Assembly: GCA_019637265.1 (NCBI GenBank)
Contig: JAHBVY010000002.1
Coordinates: forward strand, 434,001 to 498,000
From: Polyangiaceae bacterium
GTDB lineage: Bacteria > Myxococcota_A > Polyangia > Polyangiales > Polyangiaceae
Direction of reading: 5' to 3'
Length of the DNA stretch: 64,000 nt
Under the pieces are notes generated by a model. It was not told where the DNA came from. It searched no databases and worked only from the letters and a program-made list of their open reading frames with translations. Positions within the stretch are counted from its first letter, which is position 1, and each line of letters begins with the position of its first letter. The position numbers were made by a program, and so were the translations under genes. This document shows positions 51,597 through 60,817 of this stretch, one piece after another.

Positions 51597-54407
51597 TTAT
51601 ACCTTCGGGAGCAAAACAAAGACGCCGATGATGTCCGGGCGAGGGAGCGCCTCCACCCGGGCGCTGCGCTCCCGAGTGTCTGCCTTCTCGTCGCGGAACG
51701 CCGCGGCGCGGACGCGGAGATGATCTTCCAGGAGCGCGCTCGCCCGCTCCTTCGCGAAGCCTTCTAGCTCGGCGGAGCGCTCCTCGAGCCAGGCCACCGC
51801 CTTCGTCGCCTCGCGCTCGCGCAGGCCCTGTGTCACGTCCCCCACGGGGGGCGCCGTCAGCAGCCTGAGCACCTCCGCGCTGTCCACTGAAGCGCGCTTC
51901 GCGCCCGTGTTCCCCTCCCAAGCGATGGCGGTGGCCTCCTCCACCAGCAAGGTGCTGTCCCGGCGAGCCCGCCGGACGATGAGCTGGTGGCGCAATCGGA
52001 GCAGCGCGAGCGTGGTGCGGGCGGTCACCGCCCCCGACACCCAACAGCCAACCCGCCCCAGCGGGAGGAGTGAGCTCGCCCCCGTGGCCTCGCTCAGTGA
52101 GCGCTCGAGGAGCGTCTCTGCCAGCACCGCGATGAGCGGGTGGCTGCGCTGCACCGCGCGGCAAGGAGGCGGCGCGGGGTAGCGGAAGTCGATGCGCAAG
52201 GTGCCCGTCAGGCCCTCCGCCTCCAGGCGCTCGCGAACCTCAACAGGCAGGGAGGCGGTGGGCGCTTTGAAGCCGCGCTGCATCGGCTCGAGCCCGGCGC
52301 CGAACCGGGTGAGCGCTCGACCGGTGAAGCGCTGGACATCCTCGCGCCCGCCGATGGCCGTCAGGCTCTTTTCCCATTCAGGCAGCACGTCCTCAGGCTT
52401 GAGGCGGCGCTGCGCGAACAGGGTGCGGTTCGCCTTGGCTTTCTCCTCAGCGCTGGCCCACCCCTCCTCGAACAGGGCGAGCTGATCTTTCGGCATCGGC
52501 GCCCGCGCGTCTTTGCGGCGCAGCAACACCCCCTTCAACAGCGCCTGGGTGAGCGAGTGGCCTTCGTCAGGTACCGGTACTGGTACGCCCAGCTCCTTAC
52601 GGATGCGCTCCGCCTTGCGCAAGATGACCTCCAGCACGGCGCCATCGACTGGGTTGTTCACGCCGTACATCAAGGTGGCGCGGACGGTAGGGCTCGTCTG
52701 GCCGAAGCGATCCACGCGCCCCTCGCGCTGCTCGTGGCGCGTGGGGTTCCAGGAGAGGTCGTAGTGGATGACCGCGTCGAAGTGGTCTTGCAGGTTGATG
52801 CCCTCGGAGAGGCAGTCCGTCGCGACGAGCACGCGGTGCCCCTCGGCCTCACCCAGCTTGGCCACGCGCAGCTCACGCTCCTCAGGGGTCAGCTCACCGG
52901 TGATGACCTTCACGGCCGCCCCCGGGAGCAGCTCCTCAAGGTGCTTGCCGAGGTAGTGCGCCGTCGTGATGTAGCCGCAGAAGATGACTGGGTGATACGC
53001 GTGCTCCGGATCGGCGAGCAGCTCAGTGACATGCTCCGAGAGGACCTTGAGCTTCGGGTCGCCGCTGCGGCCCGCGAGCTTCTCGGCTCGAGCGACGAGC
53101 GCCGCGAGCGCTGGATCATCCGCGGCGGCCGGCGGCTCCACGTCGTCTTCCACCAGGCTGTCGGCGTCGCCATCGAACAGGCGGCTCAACAGCTCGCCGC
53201 GCTCCTCAGGCGACAGCTCCTCACCCGCGCGGGTGCGGAGCGCGAGCGCGGCGGCCATGGGGCTCGACGCCGCGCAGCGCAGCAGCGCGAGGGTGCCCCA
53301 GAAGCCCAGCCGCTGCGCCGAGCCGCTCCCCTCCTCATTCACGACCTTTTCCGCGCAGTAATCTAGTACGGCGTTGAAGAAGGCGTCCCACTCGCCCGTG
53401 AGCTTGTAGGTGAGCTCCCGCGTCTCACGCCCCGGGAACAGCCCGCCCTCCTTCCACTCGGCGATGTCAGCGCGGCGCCGCTGCACGAAGTGAGCGCCGA
53501 GGCGCTCGCGCAGGCGCTCGCGCTCTTTCCCTGTGGTGGCCTGGAGCGCCTCAAAACTCGAGTCTAACAGCCCCAGCAGGCGGTAGAACGCGGTGTCGTC
53601 CCCGCTGTGGGGCGTGGCCGTGAGCAAGACCAGGTGGCGCTCGGCGGAGTCCGCGAGCCCGCGCAGCAAATCGTACCGCTGATGGCGGCCTTGCCCGTTC
53701 CCGACGCAGGTGTGCGCTTCATCTACCACCACGAAATCTGGGCAGTGGTGGAGGAAGTGCGCGCGGCGCTCCTGGCTCTTGATGTAATCTAAGCTGACGA
53801 CCGTGTGGGGGTGGACCTGAAACAAGCTGACCCCAGGCGGGATGGTGCGCTCAAGGCGCTTGGCGCTCGAGGCGGTGACCGCCACGGCTTGCAGGTTGAA
53901 GCGCGCCTCCAGCTCGGTGACCCACTGCTCCACCAGGTGCGGTGGGCACAGCACGGCGCTCCGCTCCACGTCACCACGAGCGAGCATCTCACTCAAGATG
54001 AGCGCCGCCTCGATCGTCTTGCCGACGCCGACGTCGTCGGCGATGAGCAGGCGCACCGGGTCGAGCTTCAGCGCCATGAGCAGCGGCACGAGCTGGTAAG
54101 CCCGCGGCTCGACGGCGATCTGTCCGAAGCTGCGGAAGGGGCCGGCGCCCCGACGCGTCGAGAGCAAGAGCGCATCCCGCAGCAAGAGCGCGGCGTCATG
54201 CCCCCCGAGCTGGCTCGGCGTGGGGAGCGGGAAGCGGGCCTCCCGCACGCCTTGGCGTTCGAGCGGCAGGTAGATGAGCGTCTGATCTTCTTCTGAGCCG
54301 GAGATGGGGCGCACGCGCAGGGTGTCCGCGGTGCTCCCGGCCAGCACCATCCACTCACGGCCGCGCGCAGAGACTAGCGTCCCTGGGGTGAAGGCGGCGC
54401 CCGTCAT
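51597..54407 (-). CDS. SNF2-type helicase, DrmD-like
   Basis: ATG 54407 overlaps the previous stop as ATGA, fixing the start; 936 residues. The ATPase core has Walker A DDVGVGKT (124-131), VVVDEAHT (DEAH, 229-232) and LLTATPHSGDD. The helicase C part has TDCLSEGINLQDHFDAVIHYDLSWNPTRHEQREGRVDRFGQ (about 525-565) as in SNF2/RapA proteins. The long C-terminal third has no known domain. This matches DrmD, the SNF2 helicase of class 1 DISARM systems. Four bases separate it from the methylase start. Confidence 0.85.
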   Translation of the reverse strand: MTGAAFTPGTLVSARGREWMVLAGSTADTLRVRPISGSEEDQTLIYLPLERQGVREARFPLPTPSQLGGHDAALLLRDALLLSTRRGAGPFRSFGQIAVEPRAYQLVPLLMALKLDPVRLLIADDVGVGKTIEAALILSEMLARGDVERSAVLCPPHLVEQWVTELEARFNLQAVAVTASSAKRLERTIPPGVSLFQVHPHTVVSLDYIKSQERRAHFLHHCPDFVVVDEAHTCVGNGQGRHQRYDLLRGLADSAERHLVLLTATPHSGDDTAFYRLLGLLDSSFEALQATTGKERERLRERLGAHFVQRRRADIAEWKEGGLFPGRETRELTYKLTGEWDAFFNAVLDYCAEKVVNEEGSGSAQRLGFWGTLALLRCAASSPMAAALALRTRAGEELSPEERGELLSRLFDGDADSLVEDDVEPPAAADDPALAALVARAEKLAGRSGDPKLKVLSEHVTELLADPEHAYHPVIFCGYITTAHYLGKHLEELLPGAAVKVITGELTPEERELRVAKLGEAEGHRVLVATDCLSEGINLQDHFDAVIHYDLSWNPTRHEQREGRVDRFGQTSPTVRATLMYGVNNPVDGAVLEVILRKAERIRKELGVPVPVPDEGHSLTQALLKGVLLRRKDARAPMPKDQLALFEEGWASAEEKAKANRTLFAQRRLKPEDVLPEWEKSLTAIGGREDVQRFTGRALTRFGAGLEPMQRGFKAPTASLPVEVRERLEAEGLTGTLRIDFRYPAPPPCRAVQRSHPLIAVLAETLLERSLSEATGASSLLPLGRVGCWVSGAVTARTTLALLRLRHQLIVRRARRDSTLLVEEATAIAWEGNTGAKRASVDSAEVLRLLTAPPVGDVTQGLREREATKAVAWLEERSAELEGFAKERASALLEDHLRVRAAAFRDEKADTRERSARVEALPRPDIIGVFVLLPKV

Positions 54408-57400
54408 GTGGCCCCCAGGGCGCCTACCAGGCGCTCGAACGCAGCTTGCCACCCTGGGCGCGCCTCGAAACGGATGACCTCAAACCCTAACTCGTCAAGT
54501 CGACTGAGCACCCCTTCAGGCACCTGCTCTTGGAGCGCGACGACGTAGTGCCGCCGCCACACGAGCGGCAGCGCGGCCCCCTCGACCATGAGCGGCTCGG
54601 CGTCCGCTGGGGGGACCTGACGCGCGCTCGCCTCCGCTGCCCAGTCCCCTCCCCCACGCCAGGACGCCGACGCGGGGGGCGGCATCGTTATCGCGCCCTG
54701 CACCCGCGCCGCCGCCAAGCGGAGCAGCAGCTTTTGCACCGTCTCATCGCGACGATCGATGAGCTCATGGTCGGGTTGGTTGTAGTAGGACATGAGGCAG
54801 CGGTAGCAGGCCGCCACGCAGGCTGACTCAGGCTCATCAGCGAGCTGGCGGACGCTCTCAGGCAGGGTGCTCTCCTCCGTGACGTCGAAGTGCATCACCT
54901 GCAAGGCGCGGCGGGCCACCATGGCCAGGCTGCTCGGCTCCGAGAGGAGGCGCGCCAGCACCCCCGCGCCGCCTTCGGTCGCCTCATAGCAAAGGAAGCC
55001 AGTTCGCGCGTCCCGCGTGGGCATCGGCTCAGCCAAGATCTCCCCCTCCTCCAGCTGAAAAACAGCCTCCATCCCGCGCAGCAGCGCGTGCTGTAGGGTG
55101 GCGAAGCCGACCTCGGTGAGCGCCTCATCGAGCGGCGTGAAGAGGAGCGCGTTCTTGTGATCTTGCACGCTGGGGACGATCCACTGGCGCGGTGAGATGG
55201 TTGGGTCCCGCGGCTCCTTGCCTGGCTGGTCGCTCTGCCAGTACCCAGACACAGGATCGATCTTGAAGCCGAGCGTGGTTTTGTCTGCGCGGCGCCGGAG
55301 CCCCTTGTTAAGACGCGTGATCTCCGCGCCGGCGCCGTACGCGAGGCGCGCGATGTCCCCCGCCGCGTCGCTCACCGTGGCCACCCGGACGTCTGGCTCA
55401 TGATCGCGCTGCGCCCACCGGAAGGTCGTCTGAAGCTCGTAGCCCTGGCGCCGCCGCTCCTCGTCGTTCGCGGTGATGGCGTCCGTCTGCTGCGTCGCGA
55501 CGTTTTCTATACGGTAAACATTGTTGACGATCTCCGCCGTCCCGAGCGAAGTGCCGCAGGCGTGGCACATCGACGCTTGATCATCGAAGTGCCCCGCGCC
55601 GCACTGCGCGCAGATCCTCACGGACTTGGTGGGCAGCAGCACGTCTGGTGTGGAGGCGTCCCGTTGGCCCAGCGACAGCAGCGCGCGGACGACGCGGTAA
55701 GCGCGCCCCTCATGGTAGACGAGGCTGTTCGGCCCGAACTCGGAGAGCGCGAGGAAGCGCGGACGCTGGAGGTAGGTCTGCCGGCCCCGCTCGTTCCCTT
55801 TGGGCACGTACGCCATGAGCGGCAAACGCGGGAAGTTGTAGCCCGGGAGGAAGCCCTCGGTCGCCAGGTAGCGATAGGTGTAGAAGTCGCTCGAGGAGCT
55901 GCTCGTCCCGCGCTGAAGTAGGTCGAGCTGGTCCATCGCCTGGGCGTGGCGCGACTGCGCCGCGCGCTTCTCATTCTGAGGTGCGGCGTAGTCGTCCATG
56001 GTGCGGCGAGCTGCGTCGCGTTGCTCCTCAGCCGCGGCGAAGAGATCGCGCCAGCGATTGAACGCCTCGCTGAAGCGATCAGCCGCTGCGCTCGCGATGG
56101 AGGCCGCGTACGCCTCACGCCCGGTGTACCAAGGGGCGCTGTCGGGGGTGAGATCCTCAGCGATGAGATCGAGCACTTGCTCGATGCGCCCCACCGCGCG
56201 CTCACGCACGCGCGCTTCGTTGATCGCGCCCCGCAGATCTTCCCGCAGCGGCCGCGCGGGCTCCGCCAGCACGAGGAGGTTCGCGATGCTCGCGTCGAGG
56301 GGCTCCTCCACGCACGAGAGCCAGACCGCCTGCAGGTGGCTGTCGACCAGGTCTCGGTTGGCGAGGTCGAGGAGCGGCGCCTTCACCTCACCGTGCACCA
56401 TCGCGCGCGGCTCACGGAAGAAATACTGGTCGTGCGGGCTCTGCGCTGAGGCGTAGGTCAACACCAAGGCCGCCTGCCCGCTCCGCCCCGCGCGACCGCT
56501 GCGCTGCGCGTAGTTGGCGGGCGTCGGCGGCACGTTGCGCATGTGCACGACGTTGAGCGCCGAGATGTCCACCCCAAGCTCCATGGTGGGCGAGCAGAAC
56601 AGCACCGGCAGGAAGCGCTTCGCCTCCCCGATCTCGCGGAGGTGCTCCTCATCCGCGGAGAGCTCCTGTTGCTCCTTCTCACCGTAGCGGAAGCGCTTCT
56701 CGCGGAGGGCGCGGCGCTCACTGTCTACCTGCGCCGTGTGCTCGCGCGCCTCGAAGCCGAACAGCGGGTGCGACTGCGACGTGAGCAGCGACGCGAGGTT
56801 GCCGTACAGATCCCGGAAGAAGGCGTTCTCCTTGGATGAGCCGGCGCCGACCTCCGGCTCGCCGAGGTGGAACACCACGGCCTTATCGACCAATTGCCAC
56901 CCAGGCTGCTCGAAGGGCGTGGCGGCTTTGGAGACCAAGCCATGCACCGCCGCGGCGCGGAGCAGGTCCTCGATCAGCGTGTCCATCTCCTTTGACTTGA
57001 GGTTGCGGACCGCGTTGCTCCCGCCCCACAGGCGGCTCTCGCGCAGCGTGCGCCCGAGCCCGCTGCGCGAACCGCCACGAACGATGAGATCCAAATCGCC
57101 CCGACCATGCCCCTTGCGGCTAGGCGCCTCGAGCATCAACTGGCGAGCCCAGCGCGGCTTCTCCTCCGCGCTGAAGCCCCAGGGCGCGCGGATGCGACCG
57201 TGCGCCGCGTTCACCATCTGCTGAACCCCAGTCCTCTCCAACCCGCGGCTCTCGATCGCCATCCACTTGCGCAGGTGATCGAACAGCTCATGGAACAGGC
57301 CCGCGCGCACCTCCGGCGTGGCGTGCTTGAGCAGCGGGTGGGCGCTATCGAACGGCTCCTGGTCCGACGCGAGCTCATCGAGCCCCCGGTACACGATCCG

Positions 57401-59695
57401 CACCAGCCCCAGCTGCTCGAGGTTAGGGTTCGTGTATCGCCAGCCGCGGCGCTGGTCGTACCAAACGCGATAGGCGAGCACGTCCCTCAAGGTGCCCTCG
57501 GCGTCTTGAAGGTTGATGCCCCTCAGGTTCGGCTCCGCGAGCCACTCCGCCCGCACGTCTGGCGAGGCGCGGTCGAAGCCGAGCGCCCGCTGCACCGCCT
57601 CCCCGAGCCGCTCGCTGCGCAAACCCTCCGCGCCCGCTTGGCGCAGCGCCCCAAGCAGCCCCGCGCGGAGCAGGCTCACGAACAAGAAGTCGTTGAAGTG
57701 CCCCGCCTGAAGGGCGGCATCCTGACGATTATCGGTGAAGCCGAGGAGCTTACGCGTGTACCGGTCGAGCCCAGACTGCTCGCCGTGCATCCAGCGGAGC
57801 GCGCTGGCCACCAGCACGGTGGTCGCTGAGCTGCGCCCCTCCGCCGAGAGGGAGGCGAGCCGATTGCGATCACTCGCCGAGCTGCTCTGCGCGACGGCGC
57901 ATCGGAGGCAGAAGCGGAACCTGCCAGGGATGAACCATGCGCGAGCACCGGAGGGTGTGATGCGGCCGCTCGGGGTGACGGGGAGCTCCCGCGGGCGCAC
58001 ACCACGGTAGCTTCGCTTCAGCTTCGCGTTGCCGCTCGCGTCGTACTCCAGCCAAGTCTCTGGGTAGTCCTCGTCGCGGTCATTGAACGTGAACTCCGCG
58101 TCCCCCTGGGGGTGGAGGGTGAGGAAGCCTACCTGCTCTGCCCCGTCCCCGCCGTCCGTCGGCTCATCCTCATCCTCCTCCTTGACGGGCTGGGCATCAT
58201 CGATGCTGCGCGGGAGCGCGAGCTGCGCGCCTTGTTCGTCAGTGATACGAACCGGATGATACTCTTGCCCACACTCGCGGCAAAAGTGCAGGGGGTACAG
58301 CCGCTTCTCGGGTTGGTTGGGCAGGTACTGCTGGCCGTCTACGGTGACCACGCGCCGCCCGGGGGGCTCGAGCGTGGCGAAGGCGTGCCCCGCGCCGGAG
58401 ATGAACTGATGCAGCTTGAAGGCGAAGAAGCTGCGCCCGCTCGCCTGCTCCTGCCCAGTGCGGTCTCGCTCGGGGATGCTCGAAGCGAGGAGCAGCTCAC
58501 GAAGCGCCTCCCGGCAGGCGCGCTCTGGGCGCCCTGAAGCCTCTACCAAGGCCGCGACCGCCTCCGTGACCGTCATGGGACGCGCGCGAACCCAGCGTTG
58601 GTCTGTGTCAGAGAAGGTGACCCCGAGGCGCGTTTCGACCCAAATCGCGAGCGGGTGCTCGGCCAACTCAGCGTTGGTGAGCGTGCGCGGGATCTTCAGG
58701 TCGATGGTTGCGCTGAGCGCCGGCTCGACGGACTTCGCGGTCTCGAGCGGGTTCGTGATGCGCTCAAGCGTCTCGACGATGATGTTGCTGTCGAGGATGG
58801 TCGTCGCAAACAGCTTCGAGGCGACGCGCGCGACCACGCGCCGCTTGTCCTCGAGCGAGCCTTCGCTCGCCATCGTCGCCGAGGTGCCGATGCACTGCAG
58901 CTGGCGATCTGGGCTCAGCCGCTCGCGCACACGCCGCACCAGCAACGCGACGTCCGCCCCCTGGCGCCCCCGGTAGGTGTGCAGCTCATCCAGGACGAGG
59001 AAGCGAAGCCCCACGCAATGATCGATGACCTGACGATCTACCTCCTCCTGCCGCGTCATGAGCAGCTCGAGCATCATGAAGTTGGTCAGCAGGATGTCCG
59101 GCGGGTTCTCGGCGATGCGCCGGCGCTCCTCGATGTCCTCCTGCCCGGTGTATCGGGCGAAGGTGATGGGCGGCGCGCCGGGGACGTTCTCAACGAACTT
59201 GCCCAGCTCCTCCAGCTGCGAGTTCGCGAGCGCGTTCATCGGGTAGATGATGATCGCGCGCGTGCGCGCGGGGCCGCCCTGGCGCTTCTCCGCGAGCACC
59301 CAGTGCACGATGGGGATGAAGAAGCACAGCGACTTACCCGAGCCCGTCCCGGTGGTGACGACGTAGCTGTCGCCAGCAGCGGCGGCGGCGATCGCCTGCT
59401 CTTGGTGCTTGTAGAGCGAGAGCGGCGCGCCCTGCACCTGGAAGATGTCCTTGCACTTGGGGTCCAGCGCGCCTTGGTCAGCTAACTTGCCTACGTCGGT
59501 GGTGCGCTTGTAGGTCGGGTTGATCTGGATCAGCGGCTCCGGCCAGTAGCGCTCGTGGGCGTAGATGTCCCTGACCTGCCGCTGGATGTCCGCAGCAAAG
59601 ATGGTCGTGAATGAGGTCGCGAAGCGTTCGTACTCAGCGACGAGCGCGTCGCGGAGCGCGAAGACGTCGAGGCCAGGGGCTGGCTCAGAGTTCAT
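54404..59695 (-). CDS. DEAH helicase fused to DUF1998 (DrmA-DrmB-like fusion)
   Basis: At 1763 residues this is the largest protein in the window. The helicase N part has TGTGSGKS (115-122), DELHTYRG (DELH, 236-239) and SATMAS; the C part has MELGVDISALNVVH and YAQRSGRAGRSGQ (about 1040-1075). A CAQC...CHAC zinc pair lies near 1362. The C-terminal DUF1998 region includes CVAACYRCLMSYYNQPDH (about 1628), the usual Cys cluster. In DISARM these functions are split into DrmA (helicase) and DrmB (DUF1998), about 1200 and 600 residues, which add up to this length. It starts the island; no drmC (phospholipase D) follows. Confidence 0.85.
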   Translation of the reverse strand: MNSEPAPGLDVFALRDALVAEYERFATSFTTIFAADIQRQVRDIYAHERYWPEPLIQINPTYKRTTDVGKLADQGALDPKCKDIFQVQGAPLSLYKHQEQAIAAAAAGDSYVVTTGTGSGKSLCFFIPIVHWVLAEKRQGGPARTRAIIIYPMNALANSQLEELGKFVENVPGAPPITFARYTGQEDIEERRRIAENPPDILLTNFMMLELLMTRQEEVDRQVIDHCVGLRFLVLDELHTYRGRQGADVALLVRRVRERLSPDRQLQCIGTSATMASEGSLEDKRRVVARVASKLFATTILDSNIIVETLERITNPLETAKSVEPALSATIDLKIPRTLTNAELAEHPLAIWVETRLGVTFSDTDQRWVRARPMTVTEAVAALVEASGRPERACREALRELLLASSIPERDRTGQEQASGRSFFAFKLHQFISGAGHAFATLEPPGRRVVTVDGQQYLPNQPEKRLYPLHFCRECGQEYHPVRITDEQGAQLALPRSIDDAQPVKEEDEDEPTDGGDGAEQVGFLTLHPQGDAEFTFNDRDEDYPETWLEYDASGNAKLKRSYRGVRPRELPVTPSGRITPSGARAWFIPGRFRFCLRCAVAQSSSASDRNRLASLSAEGRSSATTVLVASALRWMHGEQSGLDRYTRKLLGFTDNRQDAALQAGHFNDFLFVSLLRAGLLGALRQAGAEGLRSERLGEAVQRALGFDRASPDVRAEWLAEPNLRGINLQDAEGTLRDVLAYRVWYDQRRGWRYTNPNLEQLGLVRIVYRGLDELASDQEPFDSAHPLLKHATPEVRAGLFHELFDHLRKWMAIESRGLERTGVQQMVNAAHGRIRAPWGFSAEEKPRWARQLMLEAPSRKGHGRGDLDLIVRGGSRSGLGRTLRESRLWGGSNAVRNLKSKEMDTLIEDLLRAAAVHGLVSKAATPFEQPGWQLVDKAVVFHLGEPEVGAGSSKENAFFRDLYGNLASLLTSQSHPLFGFEAREHTAQVDSERRALREKRFRYGEKEQQELSADEEHLREIGEAKRFLPVLFCSPTMELGVDISALNVVHMRNVPPTPANYAQRSGRAGRSGQAALVLTYASAQSPHDQYFFREPRAMVHGEVKAPLLDLANRDLVDSHLQAVWLSCVEEPLDASIANLLVLAEPARPLREDLRGAINEARVRERAVGRIEQVLDLIAEDLTPDSAPWYTGREAYAASIASAAADRFSEAFNRWRDLFAAAEEQRDAARRTMDDYAAPQNEKRAAQSRHAQAMDQLDLLQRGTSSSSSDFYTYRYLATEGFLPGYNFPRLPLMAYVPKGNERGRQTYLQRPRFLALSEFGPNSLVYHEGRAYRVVRALLSLGQRDASTPDVLLPTKSVRICAQCGAGHFDDQASMCHACGTSLGTAEIVNNVYRIENVATQQTDAITANDEERRRQGYELQTTFRWAQRDHEPDVRVATVSDAAGDIARLAYGAGAEITRLNKGLRRRADKTTLGFKIDPVSGYWQSDQPGKEPRDPTISPRQWIVPSVQDHKNALLFTPLDEALTEVGFATLQHALLRGMEAVFQLEEGEILAEPMPTRDARTGFLCYEATEGGAGVLARLLSEPSSLAMVARRALQVMHFDVTEESTLPESVRQLADEPESACVAACYRCLMSYYNQPDHELIDRRDETVQKLLLRLAAARVQGAITMPPPASASWRGGGDWAAEASARQVPPADAEPLMVEGAALPLVWRRHYVVALQEQVPEGVLSRLDELGFEVIRFEARPGWQAAFERLVGALGAT

Positions 59696-59800
59696 CGCCC
59701 ACCGCCGTGGGCGTGGTCAGCTTCCGTCATCATGGCTCCCGTCAGCATCGCCCATTCCGGCGCCCTCGAACAGGGCGCACGAGGCGCGCCACGCTTCTAA

Positions 59801-59820
59801 TCCCGTCGAATTCGACGGGA
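59801..59820. promoter_or_regulatory. 20-bp perfect palindrome upstream of the defence operon
   Basis: TCCCGTCGAATTCGACGGGA is its own reverse complement. It lies about 105 bases before the DrmA-B-like start and downstream of the btuF-like stop. With no loop it suits a dimeric regulator better than a terminator, although a short-loop hairpin is possible. Confidence 0.55.
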
Positions 59821-59883
59821 CTAGACTCTGAGCTGTTGAGCTGCTGCTCGCTCAGCGCGCCACGCCGCTCGTTCTCAGCGCCT

Positions 59884-59920
59884 CCCAGCGCGGTGCCGTC
59901 CAACCCCCAACCCCCCTTCC
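59884..59920 (-). repeat. G-rich dispersed repeat, copy K (long form)
   Basis: It includes CGGTGCCGTCCAACCCCCAA and a following run of C. About 25 bases match copy H exactly, and the C-rich half matches copy J. It lies between the purine operon and the defence operon. Confidence 0.75.
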
Positions 59921-59935
59921 AAGTCTCCACTAATC

Positions 59936-60808
59936 TCACACCTCGGACACGTCGAGCCCAATGGGGATGGCATCTTCTGGCGCTGGGCGGCCTGCCTCAA
60001 TGTCGCTGACGATGCTGCGGAAGGCTTGGACGCCGCTGATGAGGCGCGGTGAGGGGCGACCGAGGAAGGCCTCGGGTACGCGGTAAACGCGGCGCGCTTT
60101 CAGCGCTGGGAGCTCGGCCCATTCGGTGCGTTCATACACCACGCTCGGGCGGTATTTAGTCAGGTGTACGCCGCACCACGCGATCACCACGGCGTCGGGC
60201 TGCATCAGGGTGGCTTCTTGAAGCTCGATGGGGGAGCTCTTCACCGCGCGATCACCCATGGGGTTGATGGCGCCGGCGGCGGCGAGCTGTTGGTTCACCC
60301 AGCTGTCTTTTCCAGGCACGATCACGGGGCGCGGCCACCACTCCACTAGGATACGCGGTGGCCCTGACGACGGCGACGCCTCGCAGAGTGGCCCTGACGA
60401 CGGCAGCACAGAGCGGAGCGCGGCGCGAAGCTCAGCCACCACCGCCTGCGCTCGCTCCAAGGCGGGCTCGCCCCCGGGGAACCGAGCGAGGCGCTCGGCG
60501 ATTTGGATCACGTCGTCACACACATCAGCCACGCTGACTGGCTCGGTGACGAGCAGCGGGAGCCCCGCCTGGGTGAGTCGCTCCACCACCTGCTCGTGCC
60601 CAGGCACCGTGAGCGAAGCGAGCACCACGTCTGGCTCGAGCGCGGCGACGCGCGCCACGTCGATACCCAAGTCGGGACCCACCCGCGGCAGCTTGGCGAG
60701 TATGTCCTTCGGATAGTCGCTGTGATCGTCTACCCCCACCAAGCACTGACTCAGCTGCAGGCTGTGGACGATCTCCGTGTTTGAGCAGGTGAGGCTAACT
60801 AGGCGCAT
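59936..60808 (-). CDS. BtuF-like helical-backbone metal/cobalamin-binding protein
   Basis: The 290-residue protein is a Peripla_BP_2-type ligand-binding protein: MRLVSLTCSNTEIVHSLQ, VGVDDHSDYP, KLPRVGPDLGIDVARVAALEPDVVLAS and a C-terminal lobe starting near EWWPRPVIVPG. Family members deliver cobalamin or siderophores to ABC importers. This one has no signal peptide and no TonB/ABC partner in the window, so it may be cytosolic or depend on another export route. Cytosolic BtuF-like proteins are known but little studied. It ends the purine salvage operon, 9 bases after the lipoprotein gene. Confidence 0.82.
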   Translation of the reverse strand: MRLVSLTCSNTEIVHSLQLSQCLVGVDDHSDYPKDILAKLPRVGPDLGIDVARVAALEPDVVLASLTVPGHEQVVERLTQAGLPLLVTEPVSVADVCDDVIQIAERLARFPGGEPALERAQAVVAELRAALRSVLPSSGPLCEASPSSGPPRILVEWWPRPVIVPGKDSWVNQQLAAAGAINPMGDRAVKSSPIELQEATLMQPDAVVIAWCGVHLTKYRPSVVYERTEWAELPALKARRVYRVPEAFLGRPSPRLISGVQAFRSIVSDIEAGRPAPEDAIPIGLDVSEV

Positions 60809-60817
60809 ATCACCCGC

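Noticed and set aside
52140-53366. 408-codon plus-strand open frame opposite the SNF2 helicase gene
   Set aside because: Shadow of a gene with intact helicase motifs; no domain in the translation.
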